Source: Paenibacillus sp. BIC5C1 (GTDB taxonomy: Bacteria; Bacillota; Bacilli; Paenibacillales; Paenibacillaceae). From it: a stretch of DNA of 64,000 nucleotides. Below, piece after piece: positions 15,107 through 23,045 of this stretch. The first letter of the stretch is position 1. The number at the start of each line of letters is the position of its first letter. The notes beneath the pieces are model-generated. The model worked only from the letters and a program-made list of their open reading frames with translations. It was not told the DNA's origin and ran no database searches. The stretch spans positions 992,001 to 1,056,000 of the forward strand of contig NZ_CP135922.1 in NCBI RefSeq assembly GCF_032399705.1, written 5' to 3'. The translations under genes were made by a program, and so were the position numbers.

Positions 15107-17395
15107 GTGAAGACAGGGTCGAAGTGGAAAAAGACGGGGTACCAATGGATCACTGTAACCGGAATAGCGGCCGTGCTGGTTACGGGGTTCATGCTGCTGG
15201 AGACGAATACGGAAACACAGGCAGGACAGGGCTCTGGTTCGACAACTCAAGCCTTATCTGCACAAGCGAAAACGACTTATAAACCGGGAGATACCTTGAA
15301 TTTGGAGGCAGGTATACCCCTGTACACCCAAGTTATAGGTAACAAAGTGCCCGTTGATTTGATGGGAATACAGTACTACACTTCCAGCAATGAGAAAATC
15401 AAAGTACAAGCGGTTCGCGGCGAATGGATTCAATTCCAGGATTACAATAGAGGTGAACTCTGGATTCCCGGCTGGTATGCATCCAAGGAAAGTAGAAGCC
15501 TGAAGACTGTAACTCCCCAGACGTTCAGTCTTCGTCCTGGGAGTAAGCTGTATCTGGCTCCGGGAAGCTCGACAAGTTGGTCTCCAAGTCCAACGCTGAC
15601 AGAACAGGCGTTAATTGTTGCAGCGACGAAGGATTGGTATGGCGTTTCTATTGCCCCGCACGTCTGGAATAAGGAATCATTCATCTATCGTCCTGCATTG
15701 CTTTGGGTTAAAGCACAGGCTGTAGAGCAGCAAGTCATTGTAGCGGATGGTTGGTTTCAACAGGATGCATCGAAGTCCGCTTTGGCTGTACGTCATTTGA
15801 CGGATATTATGCTGAACAAAAAAACAACCTCCAAACAAGTCAAACAATGGCTCGGTGAACCGGATTGGAAAGAGAATTCAGCCAATTTGAATGACACCGG
15901 TTATACGATGAGTATTGGACAGACCTGGCGATATGAGCGAGCAGACGCGCAATTTTTGGTGACATTCAATAAGAACGGCAAACTTGCCAGAACACGCTGG
16001 AATATACCGCAAGATGATCGGAACAATGTGGTGTTCGATTGGAGCTTCAGTCGTTCGGATGAATATGAATTCACAACCAAAATCACAGGCAAGTCATTGC
16101 CGATAACGCTACCTTGGAAACCAATATGGACAAATCAAGGGGATATCAACTATACCTTTTTGCAAGCAGCGACGGATGATGTGCTCTTGATGAAAGGGGA
16201 TGACGGTGGATTTAGTGGTTTTCATTATGAGAGTTCAATGTATGCACTTGACCGACATTCCGGTAAGAAATTATGGGAGATCAATGCGGGGTATGGGAGA
16301 CAGCAGGTAGAAGTAGATGCAGGACGCCAATACGTTACAATGTATACAGATTATGACCCTGACAAGAAAGAATACGTGGATCGTATACGCCACCTTCGAT
16401 TGAAGAGCGGTGATGTCGTATGGGAGTATGCTCCCAAGCAAAAATTCAGATTGAACGGCATCACTGCCGCAAAGAATGTAGTTGTTGTGAGTAGTCCAGT
16501 TGTCGAAGGCTCAAGTAATAGCTGGTTAACGGTGCTGGATAGTGCAAACGGAAAAACATTATGGACAAGAAAACTTAGTACAGGATATCAACTGTTAAAC
16601 AAAGGTTCAGATGACCCTTATGTGATGTATTGGGAGAAAAACCAACTGGTCGCTGCGGAGCCTCAGTCTGGCCGAACCGTATGGAGCATCAAGGTGGGTA
16701 AACCGACTGTGGATCATCCTGAGAACAATTCATACTTTGATGGAATATACCGTCTTGATCCCTTTGCGTCAACTCAGCCGGAACGCTGGATGTTGTTGAG
16801 AGATCAGTGGGCGTTGCTTGATCTGAATACTGGCAAGAAGCTTGCACAATTCCCTGCTCGGAATGGACAGCAATTTGAGGTTCTGAGCGATGGCAAGCTG
16901 CTGATTCGTGATAACAAGAAAGGGGATATATACGGCGATTACGCAGACTTCACAACCACTCTGTACGATGCCAAGAGCGGGACAAAACGTTGGACGCTGG
17001 ACAGCAAGATTGAACGAGGGTTCGTGGAGGACGATCAACTATACGTAATCAAAAATGGGTACCCAGCAGCCCTTGCATATGATACAGGAAAGACCCGTTG
17101 GTCCGCACAAAACACGATTTCGTCACTTCGATATCCTACCAATCAGGGGAGTTACCTAGTGATTGAAAATCAGCTTTTGCTGCCGATGGGTGAAGATCTC
17201 CTGATTATGGATAAAAATAACGGGGCCTTGATCGGCCGTGTGCATGATGTTGTGATGGGCACACCAGAGCACCGGGATCGGGATGCGAAGAACGGGACCA
17301 TTAATCGGAATGGAAATGAAGTCTATATCGGGTCGTCGAACGGACGGTTCAGTAGATATGAAGCAAGTGATCTGAATGCAGATATCTCACGTTAA
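15107..17395 (+). CDS. Membrane-anchored PQQ-type beta-propeller protein
   Basis: This is a 762-residue exported protein. An N-terminal signal anchor (about residues 12-33) is followed by an Ala/Gln/Ser linker, two SH3-like stretches (IPLYTQVIGN..., LYLAPGSST...) and a small domain ending near residue 320. The C-terminal half (about 350-760) is a PQQ/BamB-like beta-propeller: blades end in repeats such as SGKKLWEINAGYG, SGDVVWEYAP, NGKTLWTRKLS, SGRTVWSIKVG, TGKKLAQF, SGTKRWTLD and TGKTRWSAQ. The fold often supports protein-protein contacts and does not by itself show bound PQQ. GTG at 15107 follows GATGAGGTGA. The function is unknown; no dehydrogenase residues were recognised. Confidence 0.75.
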   Translation: MKTGSKWKKTGYQWITVTGIAAVLVTGFMLLETNTETQAGQGSGSTTQALSAQAKTTYKPGDTLNLEAGIPLYTQVIGNKVPVDLMGIQYYTSSNEKIKVQAVRGEWIQFQDYNRGELWIPGWYASKESRSLKTVTPQTFSLRPGSKLYLAPGSSTSWSPSPTLTEQALIVAATKDWYGVSIAPHVWNKESFIYRPALLWVKAQAVEQQVIVADGWFQQDASKSALAVRHLTDIMLNKKTTSKQVKQWLGEPDWKENSANLNDTGYTMSIGQTWRYERADAQFLVTFNKNGKLARTRWNIPQDDRNNVVFDWSFSRSDEYEFTTKITGKSLPITLPWKPIWTNQGDINYTFLQAATDDVLLMKGDDGGFSGFHYESSMYALDRHSGKKLWEINAGYGRQQVEVDAGRQYVTMYTDYDPDKKEYVDRIRHLRLKSGDVVWEYAPKQKFRLNGITAAKNVVVVSSPVVEGSSNSWLTVLDSANGKTLWTRKLSTGYQLLNKGSDDPYVMYWEKNQLVAAEPQSGRTVWSIKVGKPTVDHPENNSYFDGIYRLDPFASTQPERWMLLRDQWALLDLNTGKKLAQFPARNGQQFEVLSDGKLLIRDNKKGDIYGDYADFTTTLYDAKSGTKRWTLDSKIERGFVEDDQLYVIKNGYPAALAYDTGKTRWSAQNTISSLRYPTNQGSYLVIENQLLLPMGEDLLIMDKNNGALIGRVHDVVMGTPEHRDRDAKNGTINRNGNEVYIGSSNGRFSRYEASDLNADISR

Positions 17396-17441
17396 AGCTT
17401 GTTTCATGTCGAATGATGATTTATTATAAATAAACAGGATT

Positions 17442-17476
17442 GCTCGCGCTCCGGTTATCGGCTGTGCGGGCTTTCT
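17442..17476 (+). terminator. Probable terminator after the beta-propeller gene
   Basis: A GC-rich stem (17442-17452 with 17459-17471) containing G-T pairs is followed by a short TTTCTT tail, directly upstream of metN. No SAM riboswitch or T-box is seen in the gap. Confidence 0.55.
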
Positions 17477-17526
17477 TCATGTGTTCTTGAAGGACCATGT
17501 ACGATCAATCGCAGGAGGAATCTCCC

Positions 17527-18345
17527 ATGATTTCATTATACGGGGTAAGCAAGCGTTATAACGAGCATGGGTCCCGTGAAGATCAGGGATTCGTGGCGCT
17601 AAGCTCGGTTTCCCTGGAAGTAGGCCAGGGAGAGATCCATGGCATTATCGGCTCCAGTGGTGCAGGGAAATCCACGCTTCTGCGTATGCTCAATGGATTG
17701 GAGAAGCCAGATGACGGCGAAGTCATTGTGAATGGGCAGCAACTGACCCGGATGAGTGAGAATAGCCTGCGTCAGGCACGGAGGTCCATTGGCATGATTT
17801 TTCAGCACTTCAATCTGGTCAGCAATCGGACTGTAAGTGGCAATGTCTGCATGCCTCTGGAACTTGCGGGCGTCTCCCGGACTGAGCGGGTTGCACGAGG
17901 ACTTGAGGTATTGAGATTTGTCGGACTTGAAGATAAGGCTAACCAGTATCCTGCACAGTTAAGTGGAGGGCAAAAGCAACGTGTCGCCATCGCCAGAGCA
18001 CTTGCCAGCCGCCCGGATGTGCTGCTCTGTGATGAACCAACATCTTCGCTTGATCCGCAGACAACGAGTGGAATTCTGGATGTGCTGCGTCATGTCAATG
18101 AAACGCTGGGGGTAACTATTGTACTCGTTACACATGAGATGGAGGTTGCCCGAAAGCTCTGTGACCGGATATCGGTGATGAAAGAGGGACAGATCATCAA
18201 AACGCTGTCGGAAATGGAAGTACGCAGTATACCGGCACCGAAGCCGGATCTTCTAACCTCCTTGTTGATGGGTGAAGATGAACCTATGAGCGGACGAAAT
18301 ACCTCTCTTCATGGCGGTCAGGAGGACAATAATGATGATACCTGA
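17527..18345 (+). CDS. metN: Methionine ABC transporter ATPase MetN
   Basis: This is the ATPase of the D/L-methionine importer, 272 residues. Walker A (GSSGAGKST), Q-loop (FQHFNLVSNRTV), signature ([15 protein letters not shown]), Walker B (VLLCDEPTSSLDP) and H-loop (VTHEMEV) are complete. The AxxxRRSIGMIFQHFNL stretch is typical of MetN. The C-terminal regulatory ACT-like (NIL) domain of enterobacterial MetN is absent or very short, since the chain ends about 30 residues after the ATPase core. The start at 17527 has AGGAGG eight bases upstream; an ATG at 17497 has none. The stop overlaps metI by 14 bases. Confidence 0.88.
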   Translation: MISLYGVSKRYNEHGSREDQGFVALSSVSLEVGQGEIHGIIGSSGAGKSTLLRMLNGLEKPDDGEVIVNGQQLTRMSENSLRQARRSIGMIFQHFNLVSNRTVSGNVCMPLELAGVSRTERVARGLEVLRFVGLEDKANQYPAQLSGGQKQRVAIARALASRPDVLLCDEPTSSLDPQTTSGILDVLRHVNETLGVTIVLVTHEMEVARKLCDRISVMKEGQIIKTLSEMEVRSIPAPKPDLLTSLLMGEDEPMSGRNTSLHGGQEDNNDDT

Positions 18346-19003
18346 GTCTGTTGTGAAGTATCAGCATGAAATTTGGCAGGCCATTGGGGAGACGTTTGTC
18401 ATGGTGGGGATCTCCATCACTGCGGCTGTGTTAATCGGGTTGCCTCTAGGTACACTGCTGTATCTGTTCAGAAGAGGGCAACGTTATCAGAATCGACCTC
18501 TGTTCATGATTCTGGGAAGTCTAGTCAACATCATTCGTTCCTTCCCGTTTCTGCTGCTAGTCGTATTTATGATTCCGTTCACACGTATGATCGTTGGAAC
18601 ATCTATCGGGACACTCGCAGCAACCGTGCCGCTCTCGGTCATTGCCATTGCTTATTACGCCAGACTGGTAGAACAGGCTTTGCTTGATGTACCGAAGGGT
18701 GTGGTTGAAGCTGCTTCTTCCATGGGTGCATCGACCATACAGCTTGTGGTGAAATTCCTGTATGTGGAGGCTCGCTCAAGTCTCGTACTCGGCTTAACAA
18801 CCGCAACCATCAGTTTTATCTCTTACTCTACGGTCATGGGTATTGTCGGTGGTGGAGGTGTTGGTGATTTTGCGATTCGTTACGGTTATCAGCGATTCGA
18901 AACGGAGATCATGGTATTTACGATTATCATTATGATTATCCTGGTACAGATGATCCAATTTACTGGCAGCAGAGTGTCCCGCTGGCTTGATCGCAGATCC
19001 TGA
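18332..19003 (+). CDS. metI: Methionine ABC transporter permease MetI
   Basis: This is the membrane subunit of the methionine importer, 223 residues with five predicted helices. The N-terminal AIGETFVMVGISI, the NIIRSFPFLLLVVFMIPFTR block and the coupling-loop sequence VVEAASSMGASTIQLVVKFLYVEA are characteristic, as is GVVGGGGVGD-like IVGGGGVGDFAIRYGYQ. AGGAGG at 18320-18325 supports ATG at 18332 or 18335 rather than 18311. It overlaps the end of metN and is followed after 82 bases by metQ. Confidence 0.9.
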   Translation: MMIPESVVKYQHEIWQAIGETFVMVGISITAAVLIGLPLGTLLYLFRRGQRYQNRPLFMILGSLVNIIRSFPFLLLVVFMIPFTRMIVGTSIGTLAATVPLSVIAIAYYARLVEQALLDVPKGVVEAASSMGASTIQLVVKFLYVEARSSLVLGLTTATISFISYSTVMGIVGGGGVGDFAIRYGYQRFETEIMVFTIIIMIILVQMIQFTGSRVSRWLDRRS

Positions 19004-19085
19004 AGAAGGACAAGCACAAGTAGTGCAGAAAGATTGAATTACAGCACGAACAATACAGATTACATGATGAAGGGGTTTATATCAG

Positions 19086-19925
19086 ATGAAAGCAAAACTA
19101 ATGCTCATGCTGCTGGCAGTGACGCTCGTAGCAGCCGGATGCGGCAAAAAAGAAGAAACACCTGCGGCGGAAGGAAATAAGGAAGGCACTCAAGCAGGAC
19201 AAGAAGTGACGTTGAAAGTAGCTACTTTGATTCCGCCAATGACGGATGTGCTGGATATTGTGAAGCCATTGCTAAAAGAAGATGGCGTTAATCTGGAAGT
19301 TGTTGTACTTTCCGATAACGTTCAACCGAATACTGCACTGGCGAACAAAGAAGTAGACGCAAACTTCTTCCAGCACGTACCTTACATGAATCAGTATAAT
19401 GAAGCGAATAATGCTAACTTGGTGGCTGTTCAACCGATCTACAATGCCATCTACGGAGCATATTCCAAAAAGGTAAAATCCATTGAAGAATTGCCTGAAG
19501 GTGCAACGGTAGCGATTGCCAACGATCCGTCTAACATTGGACGCTCACTGGTGATGATGGAACAGAACGGCCTGATCAAGCTGAAAGAAGGCGTCGGTTT
19601 TAATGCAACACAAGCAGACATCACGGAAAACACGAAGAACTTCAAGTTCAAAGAAGTGGATCTGTTGATGCTGGCCCGCATGTTGGATGATGCGGATCTG
19701 GTTGCCATGACTCCAGCCTATGCGAGTCCACTTGGACTTACACCGAAGAAGGATGCGTTATTCACTGAGAAGGATGATTCCCATTTTGCCATTACTTTGG
19801 TTGCCCGTGAAGATAACAAGGATTCGGAAGCCATTCAGAAGCTGGCGAAGCGTATGGCTGGTCCAGAAGTGAAAGCCTTCTTTGAAGAGAAGTATGCAGA
19901 TATTGCAATCCCGGCTTTTAAATAA
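19086..19925 (+). CDS. metQ: Methionine-binding lipoprotein MetQ
   Basis: This is the extracellular methionine receptor, 279 residues. The lipobox LVAAGC ends at residue 19, so the mature protein is lipid-anchored, followed by a Glu/Gly/Ala-rich tether. NlpA/MetQ blocks are clear: VKPLLKEDGVNLEVVVLSDNVQPNTALANKEVDANFFQHVPYM, VAIANDPSNIGRSL, DLLMLARMLDDADLVAM. It completes metNIQ, and a strong terminator closes the unit. The operon lacks an S-box, although methionine transporter genes in Firmicutes often have one. Confidence 0.9.
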   Translation: MKAKLMLMLLAVTLVAAGCGKKEETPAAEGNKEGTQAGQEVTLKVATLIPPMTDVLDIVKPLLKEDGVNLEVVVLSDNVQPNTALANKEVDANFFQHVPYMNQYNEANNANLVAVQPIYNAIYGAYSKKVKSIEELPEGATVAIANDPSNIGRSLVMMEQNGLIKLKEGVGFNATQADITENTKNFKFKEVDLLMLARMLDDADLVAMTPAYASPLGLTPKKDALFTEKDDSHFAITLVAREDNKDSEAIQKLAKRMAGPEVKAFFEEKYADIAIPAFK

Positions 19926-19980
19926 CATCCGTTAATCTGCAACTGAAATGATTGTACAGATAGGTTTCAAGACAAACATG

Positions 19981-20012
19981 AAGACCCAGGCCTCATCGCC
20001 TGGGTCTTTTTT
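19981..20012 (+). terminator. Rho-independent terminator of metNIQ
   Basis: An 11-base-pair perfect stem with a six-base loop is followed by six T. Confidence 0.95.
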
Positions 20013-20050
20013 GTTACCTTGTATTACGGAATAAAGGAAGAAGGTCAGCA

Positions 20051-20914
20051 TCAGCTTTTGTCTGAGTCAGGTTCTACCTTTGGCTCCATGAGGCGGATCA
20101 ATTTACGCTCTGTAGCCGTGTCTGTTGCAGGTGTGTAGATGCTGCACCGCAAATCGGCATTTCCCTGAACCTGAAGTGAGGTAAGATCAAAAAGCATTTT
20201 GCCAGCTCTGGAATGTCTAAATTCAATCAACACATCCGGGGCGCTGCTAACACTGCTTTGTTTCCAAAGGGGTTGAAAATCGGGATATCTGTCCATCATG
20301 TCATCCAAAAACAAGTTGTACCATTCATCATCGACATACTGACCATAATAAGCACGGAAAATAGCCAGAAATCCGCTGACAAAATCCTCCCAATTGACGG
20401 CCAGTCTTCGAAATTCTTTTCGTTCAAACAACAAACTGATCATGTTCCGCTGTTCAGCAGGAATCTGTTCAAAGTCCATAAACACATGCCGCGCTGCGTC
20501 ATTCCAGCCAACAATGTGGCAGCGTCGGTCTGAGATGATTGTGGGACAATTGCGAAGTTCCTGCAATATTTTTTGCAAAGAGGGATGAATTTGGAGTGGC
20601 TTTTCATCCAGGATATGAAGTTCCGAATGGTAATCCAGACCAAGGGAAAACAAATACTTTCGTTCATCCGCTGTCAGCCTGAGAGCTGAGGCGATGTTAT
20701 CCAATACGGAATGAGATACCTGAATATCCCGGCCCTGTTCAAGCCAGGTGTACCATGTTGTGCTCACACCTGCCAATTGGGATACTTCTTCTCTTCTTAA
20801 TCCAGGTGTTCTTCGCCGGGAGCCCGCGGGTAATCCGACAGATTCCGGAGAGATTTTGGAGCGCTGGTTTTTCAGAAAAGCAGACAGTGCCTGCAACCTG
20901 ACATCATGGTTCAT
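20051..20914 (-). CDS. XRE-family regulator with MmyB-like ligand domain
   Basis: This is a 287-residue DNA-binding regulator. The N-terminal third has the MmyB-family start (LSAFLKNQRSKISPESVGLP) and a helix-turn-helix (RTPGLRREEVSQLAGVSTTWYTWLEQGRDIQVS) near residues 33-70. The C-terminal domain (about 110-270) is the PAS-like MltR/MmyB ligand fold, with GWNDAARHVFMDF and RHSRAGKMLFDLTSLQVQGN. The family is thought to bind small hydrophobic ligands such as fatty acids. It is divergent from fabF across a 142-base gap that holds an inverted repeat over its own promoter, which suggests autoregulation and control of fabF. Confidence 0.82.
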   Translation of the reverse strand: MNHDVRLQALSAFLKNQRSKISPESVGLPAGSRRRTPGLRREEVSQLAGVSTTWYTWLEQGRDIQVSHSVLDNIASALRLTADERKYLFSLGLDYHSELHILDEKPLQIHPSLQKILQELRNCPTIISDRRCHIVGWNDAARHVFMDFEQIPAEQRNMISLLFERKEFRRLAVNWEDFVSGFLAIFRAYYGQYVDDEWYNLFLDDMMDRYPDFQPLWKQSSVSSAPDVLIEFRHSRAGKMLFDLTSLQVQGNADLRCSIYTPATDTATERKLIRLMEPKVEPDSDKS

Positions 20915-20950
20915 TCCATCACCTTCGTTCCTGAGTTTATCATGGTAGTC

Positions 20951-20982
20951 ATTATACTATTATAATTGACAACTTGTAATAG
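20951..20982. promoter_or_regulatory. Operator-like inverted repeat over the XRE gene promoter
   Basis: CTATTATAA (20957-20965) and TTGTAATAG (20974-20982) pair at eight of nine positions around an eight-base spacer. On the minus strand, TTACAA (20974-20979) and TATAAT (20951-20956) are 17 bases apart and form the XRE promoter; the repeat fills that spacer and the -35 box. It is also about 75 bases before fabF. Confidence 0.6.
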
Positions 20983-21056
20983 GATAATACGAATGGCAAT
21001 ATAAGTGCATAACTTAACTAAACAAGTATGGAGAGAGCACTGAAGGAGGATGCATT

Positions 21057-22295
21057 ATGGAGCGTGTTGTTATTACAGGAATGGGGATTATCTCTCCTTT
21101 GGGGAATGATGTGCATACATTTTGGAATGGATTGGTGGAAGGTAAATCGGGAATTTCGCCAATTGAAGCGTTTGATACAACGTCTTATAAAACGAAAATA
21201 GCAGGAGCGGTCCGTGATTTTGACGGAGAAGAACGGTTTGGACGGAAGGAAGCTCGGCGTATGGACCGGTTCGTGCAATTTGCTGTTGCGGCAGCAGAGC
21301 AGGCTTTATCTGACTCCGGTCTAGAGATGGATCAGGTGGACAGGGAGCGCGTTGGCGTGTATATCGGTTCCGGCATCGGCGGAATCCAGACCCTGATGGA
21401 ACAAGGCAAACTCCTGTCTGAACGTGGGCCTGCAAGAGTCAGTCCAACACTGGTGCCCATGATGATATCCAATATGGCGGCGGCTATGGTGAGCATGAGA
21501 TTTGGCTGCTGGGGCCCGACTCTCTCGCCAGTGACAGCCTGTTCGATCGGCAACACAGCGATAGGTGAGGCTTTCCGGCTGATCCGTCATGGTGGAGCGG
21601 ATGTGATTTTTGCTGGAGGGACGGAGGCAGCTGTCACCGAAGTATCACTGGCAAGCTTCGGCAATGCGACGGCACTATCTACACGAAACGAAGCGTGCGA
21701 AGAGGCGAGTCGGCCATTTGATGCAGGCAGAGATGGTTTTGTTATGGCTGAGGGTGCCGGGGTCTTGGTTGTGGAGTCTTTGTCTCACGCCCTTGCGAGA
21801 GGTGCAAACATCCTTGCGGAGATCGTTGGGTATGGTGCCAGTTCAGACGCGTATCATATGGTAGCCACCCATCCGGAAGGACGTGGTGCATACTTGGCCA
21901 TGAAAGCCGCTCTGGCGGATGCACAGCTTCAGCCACAAGACATTGATGTCATTAATGCTCATGCTACCAGTACGGAGGCGGGTGATCTTTCCGAGACACG
22001 AGCAATTAAGCAGCTGTTTGGTGCGGAAGCTTATCATATTCCGGTAACAGCAAACAAATCGATGACAGGACATATGCTGGGTGCGGCTGGTGGGGCGGAA
22101 GCCATATCGCTCATTCAAAGCTTGCGTAGCGGCATCATTCCACCGACAATCAATCAGGAGCAGAGCGATCCGGAATGTGATCTCGATTATGTACCCAACG
22201 TTGCTCGAGAAGCTGAACTGAAAATTGGCATGTCCAACTCATTTGGCTTCGGTGGTCATAATGCGGTCATTATTTTGCAGAAATATTCGTCGTAA
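21057..22295 (+). CDS. fabF: Beta-ketoacyl-ACP synthase II, FabF-like
   Basis: This is a 412-residue condensing enzyme that extends acyl-ACP with malonyl-ACP in fatty-acid synthesis. N-terminal RVVITGMGIISPLGND, the active cysteine in TACSIGN (about residue 163), and the two histidines in INAHATSTEAGD and NKSMTGHMLGAAGG complete the Cys-His-His triad; GFGGHNA closes the fold. Usual FabF proteins read ACATGT at the cysteine and NAHGTST at the first histidine, so this stand-alone copy departs at both spots and may use a different acyl chain. It is not in a fab cluster. Start is ATG with AAGGAGGA upstream. Probably regulated by the adjacent MmyB-type protein. Confidence 0.85.
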   Translation: MERVVITGMGIISPLGNDVHTFWNGLVEGKSGISPIEAFDTTSYKTKIAGAVRDFDGEERFGRKEARRMDRFVQFAVAAAEQALSDSGLEMDQVDRERVGVYIGSGIGGIQTLMEQGKLLSERGPARVSPTLVPMMISNMAAAMVSMRFGCWGPTLSPVTACSIGNTAIGEAFRLIRHGGADVIFAGGTEAAVTEVSLASFGNATALSTRNEACEEASRPFDAGRDGFVMAEGAGVLVVESLSHALARGANILAEIVGYGASSDAYHMVATHPEGRGAYLAMKAALADAQLQPQDIDVINAHATSTEAGDLSETRAIKQLFGAEAYHIPVTANKSMTGHMLGAAGGAEAISLIQSLRSGIIPPTINQEQSDPECDLDYVPNVAREAELKIGMSNSFGFGGHNAVIILQKYSS

Positions 22296-22301
22296 ACTTA
22301 C

Positions 22302-22341
22302 AGAGAGCAGTGACTGCCTGAGGGCGCACTGTTCTCTTTTT
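22302..22341 (+). terminator. Rho-independent terminator after fabF
   Basis: An 11-base-pair stem with one G-T pair and a 14-base loop is followed by five T. Confidence 0.85.
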
Positions 22342-22602
22342 ATTTGCTGTGCTAAGGCTGTTCCGGCTGCGAAAGTGCATTATAGGTCATTAGTTCGCTG
22401 GTTGCATGTAAACATGAGAAATGGCCCATGAATATAGCCGGGATATTCGTTAGAATATTCAATAGGGGCACATATGTACGCATATTTGAATGGATAACGA
22501 AATAGACCGAAGTTTACGTTTGTTCCATCTTCCATGGTGGTATAGATACAAGAGATGATAGAGGCTTCTTCTAACATAAAGCAATACATAGGAGGTAAAG
22601 CA
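22342..22602. other. Intergenic region before the DUF4132 gene pair
   Basis: No gene is seen. A short palindrome, ATATTC-GTTA-GAATAT, lies at about 22443-22458. A ribosome site AGGAGG at 22590-22595 belongs to the next gene. Confidence 0.4.
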
Positions 22603-23022
22603 GTGAACGTATGGATTACGGTGAAAAGTCTGGGTAAACGCAAGCCGGCACTTGCCAAACAAGCTGCCGAACTTCCGGAAACAACCGATACGCTGAGACA
22701 ACTTATTAAGAACATGGTGGCTCAGCAGCTCAAGGCTCTTCAGGACAAGAAAAATGAAGCGGAATGGCTTGCCTACCTGATGCCGGAGGACATTCAAGAG
22801 CTGGGAGCAGCAGGAAAAGTAGGCTTTGGTACGATATATAACGAAGGGGTTCCCGATGTAGAAGGTGCCATGGATACAGCTGTTACCGCATATGAAGATG
22901 GGTTATTTAAAGTGTTTCTCAATGATGAAGAGGTGCAGGCACTGGATGATCCGTTGATTATACAGGAAAACGATAATGTGGTATTTATCCGCTTTACAAT
23001 GCTTGCCGGGCGTCTGTGGTAG
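22603..23022 (+). CDS. Small protein of unknown function, possible split beta-grasp fold
   Basis: This 139-residue protein was not recognised as a known family. GTG at 22603 is chosen because AGGAGG lies seven bases upstream. The first 45 residues read as strand-strand-helix (VWITVKSLG, PALAKQAAELPE, then a long Leu/Lys helix). The last 35 read FKVFLNDEEVQALDDPL...ENDNVVFIRFTMLAGR, the order of the ThiS/MoaD end (short strand, xNxEV turn, final strand after a D-x-V). That would make it a ubiquitin-like fold with a central insertion, ending in AGRLW instead of GG. The resemblance is by eye only. It ends 23 bases before the DUF4132 gene and is surely co-transcribed with it. Confidence 0.6.
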   Translation: MNVWITVKSLGKRKPALAKQAAELPETTDTLRQLIKNMVAQQLKALQDKKNEAEWLAYLMPEDIQELGAAGKVGFGTIYNEGVPDVEGAMDTAVTAYEDGLFKVFLNDEEVQALDDPLIIQENDNVVFIRFTMLAGRLW

Positions 23023-23045
23023 AGAGTGACGAGGAGGAGAATGGA

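Noticed and set aside
17396..17526. A SAM riboswitch before metNIQ
   Set aside because: The gap is too short and lacks the conserved S-box blocks; only a terminator-like hairpin is present.
21088..22118. Several minus-strand frames inside fabF
   Set aside because: They are shadows of a clear FabF coding frame.
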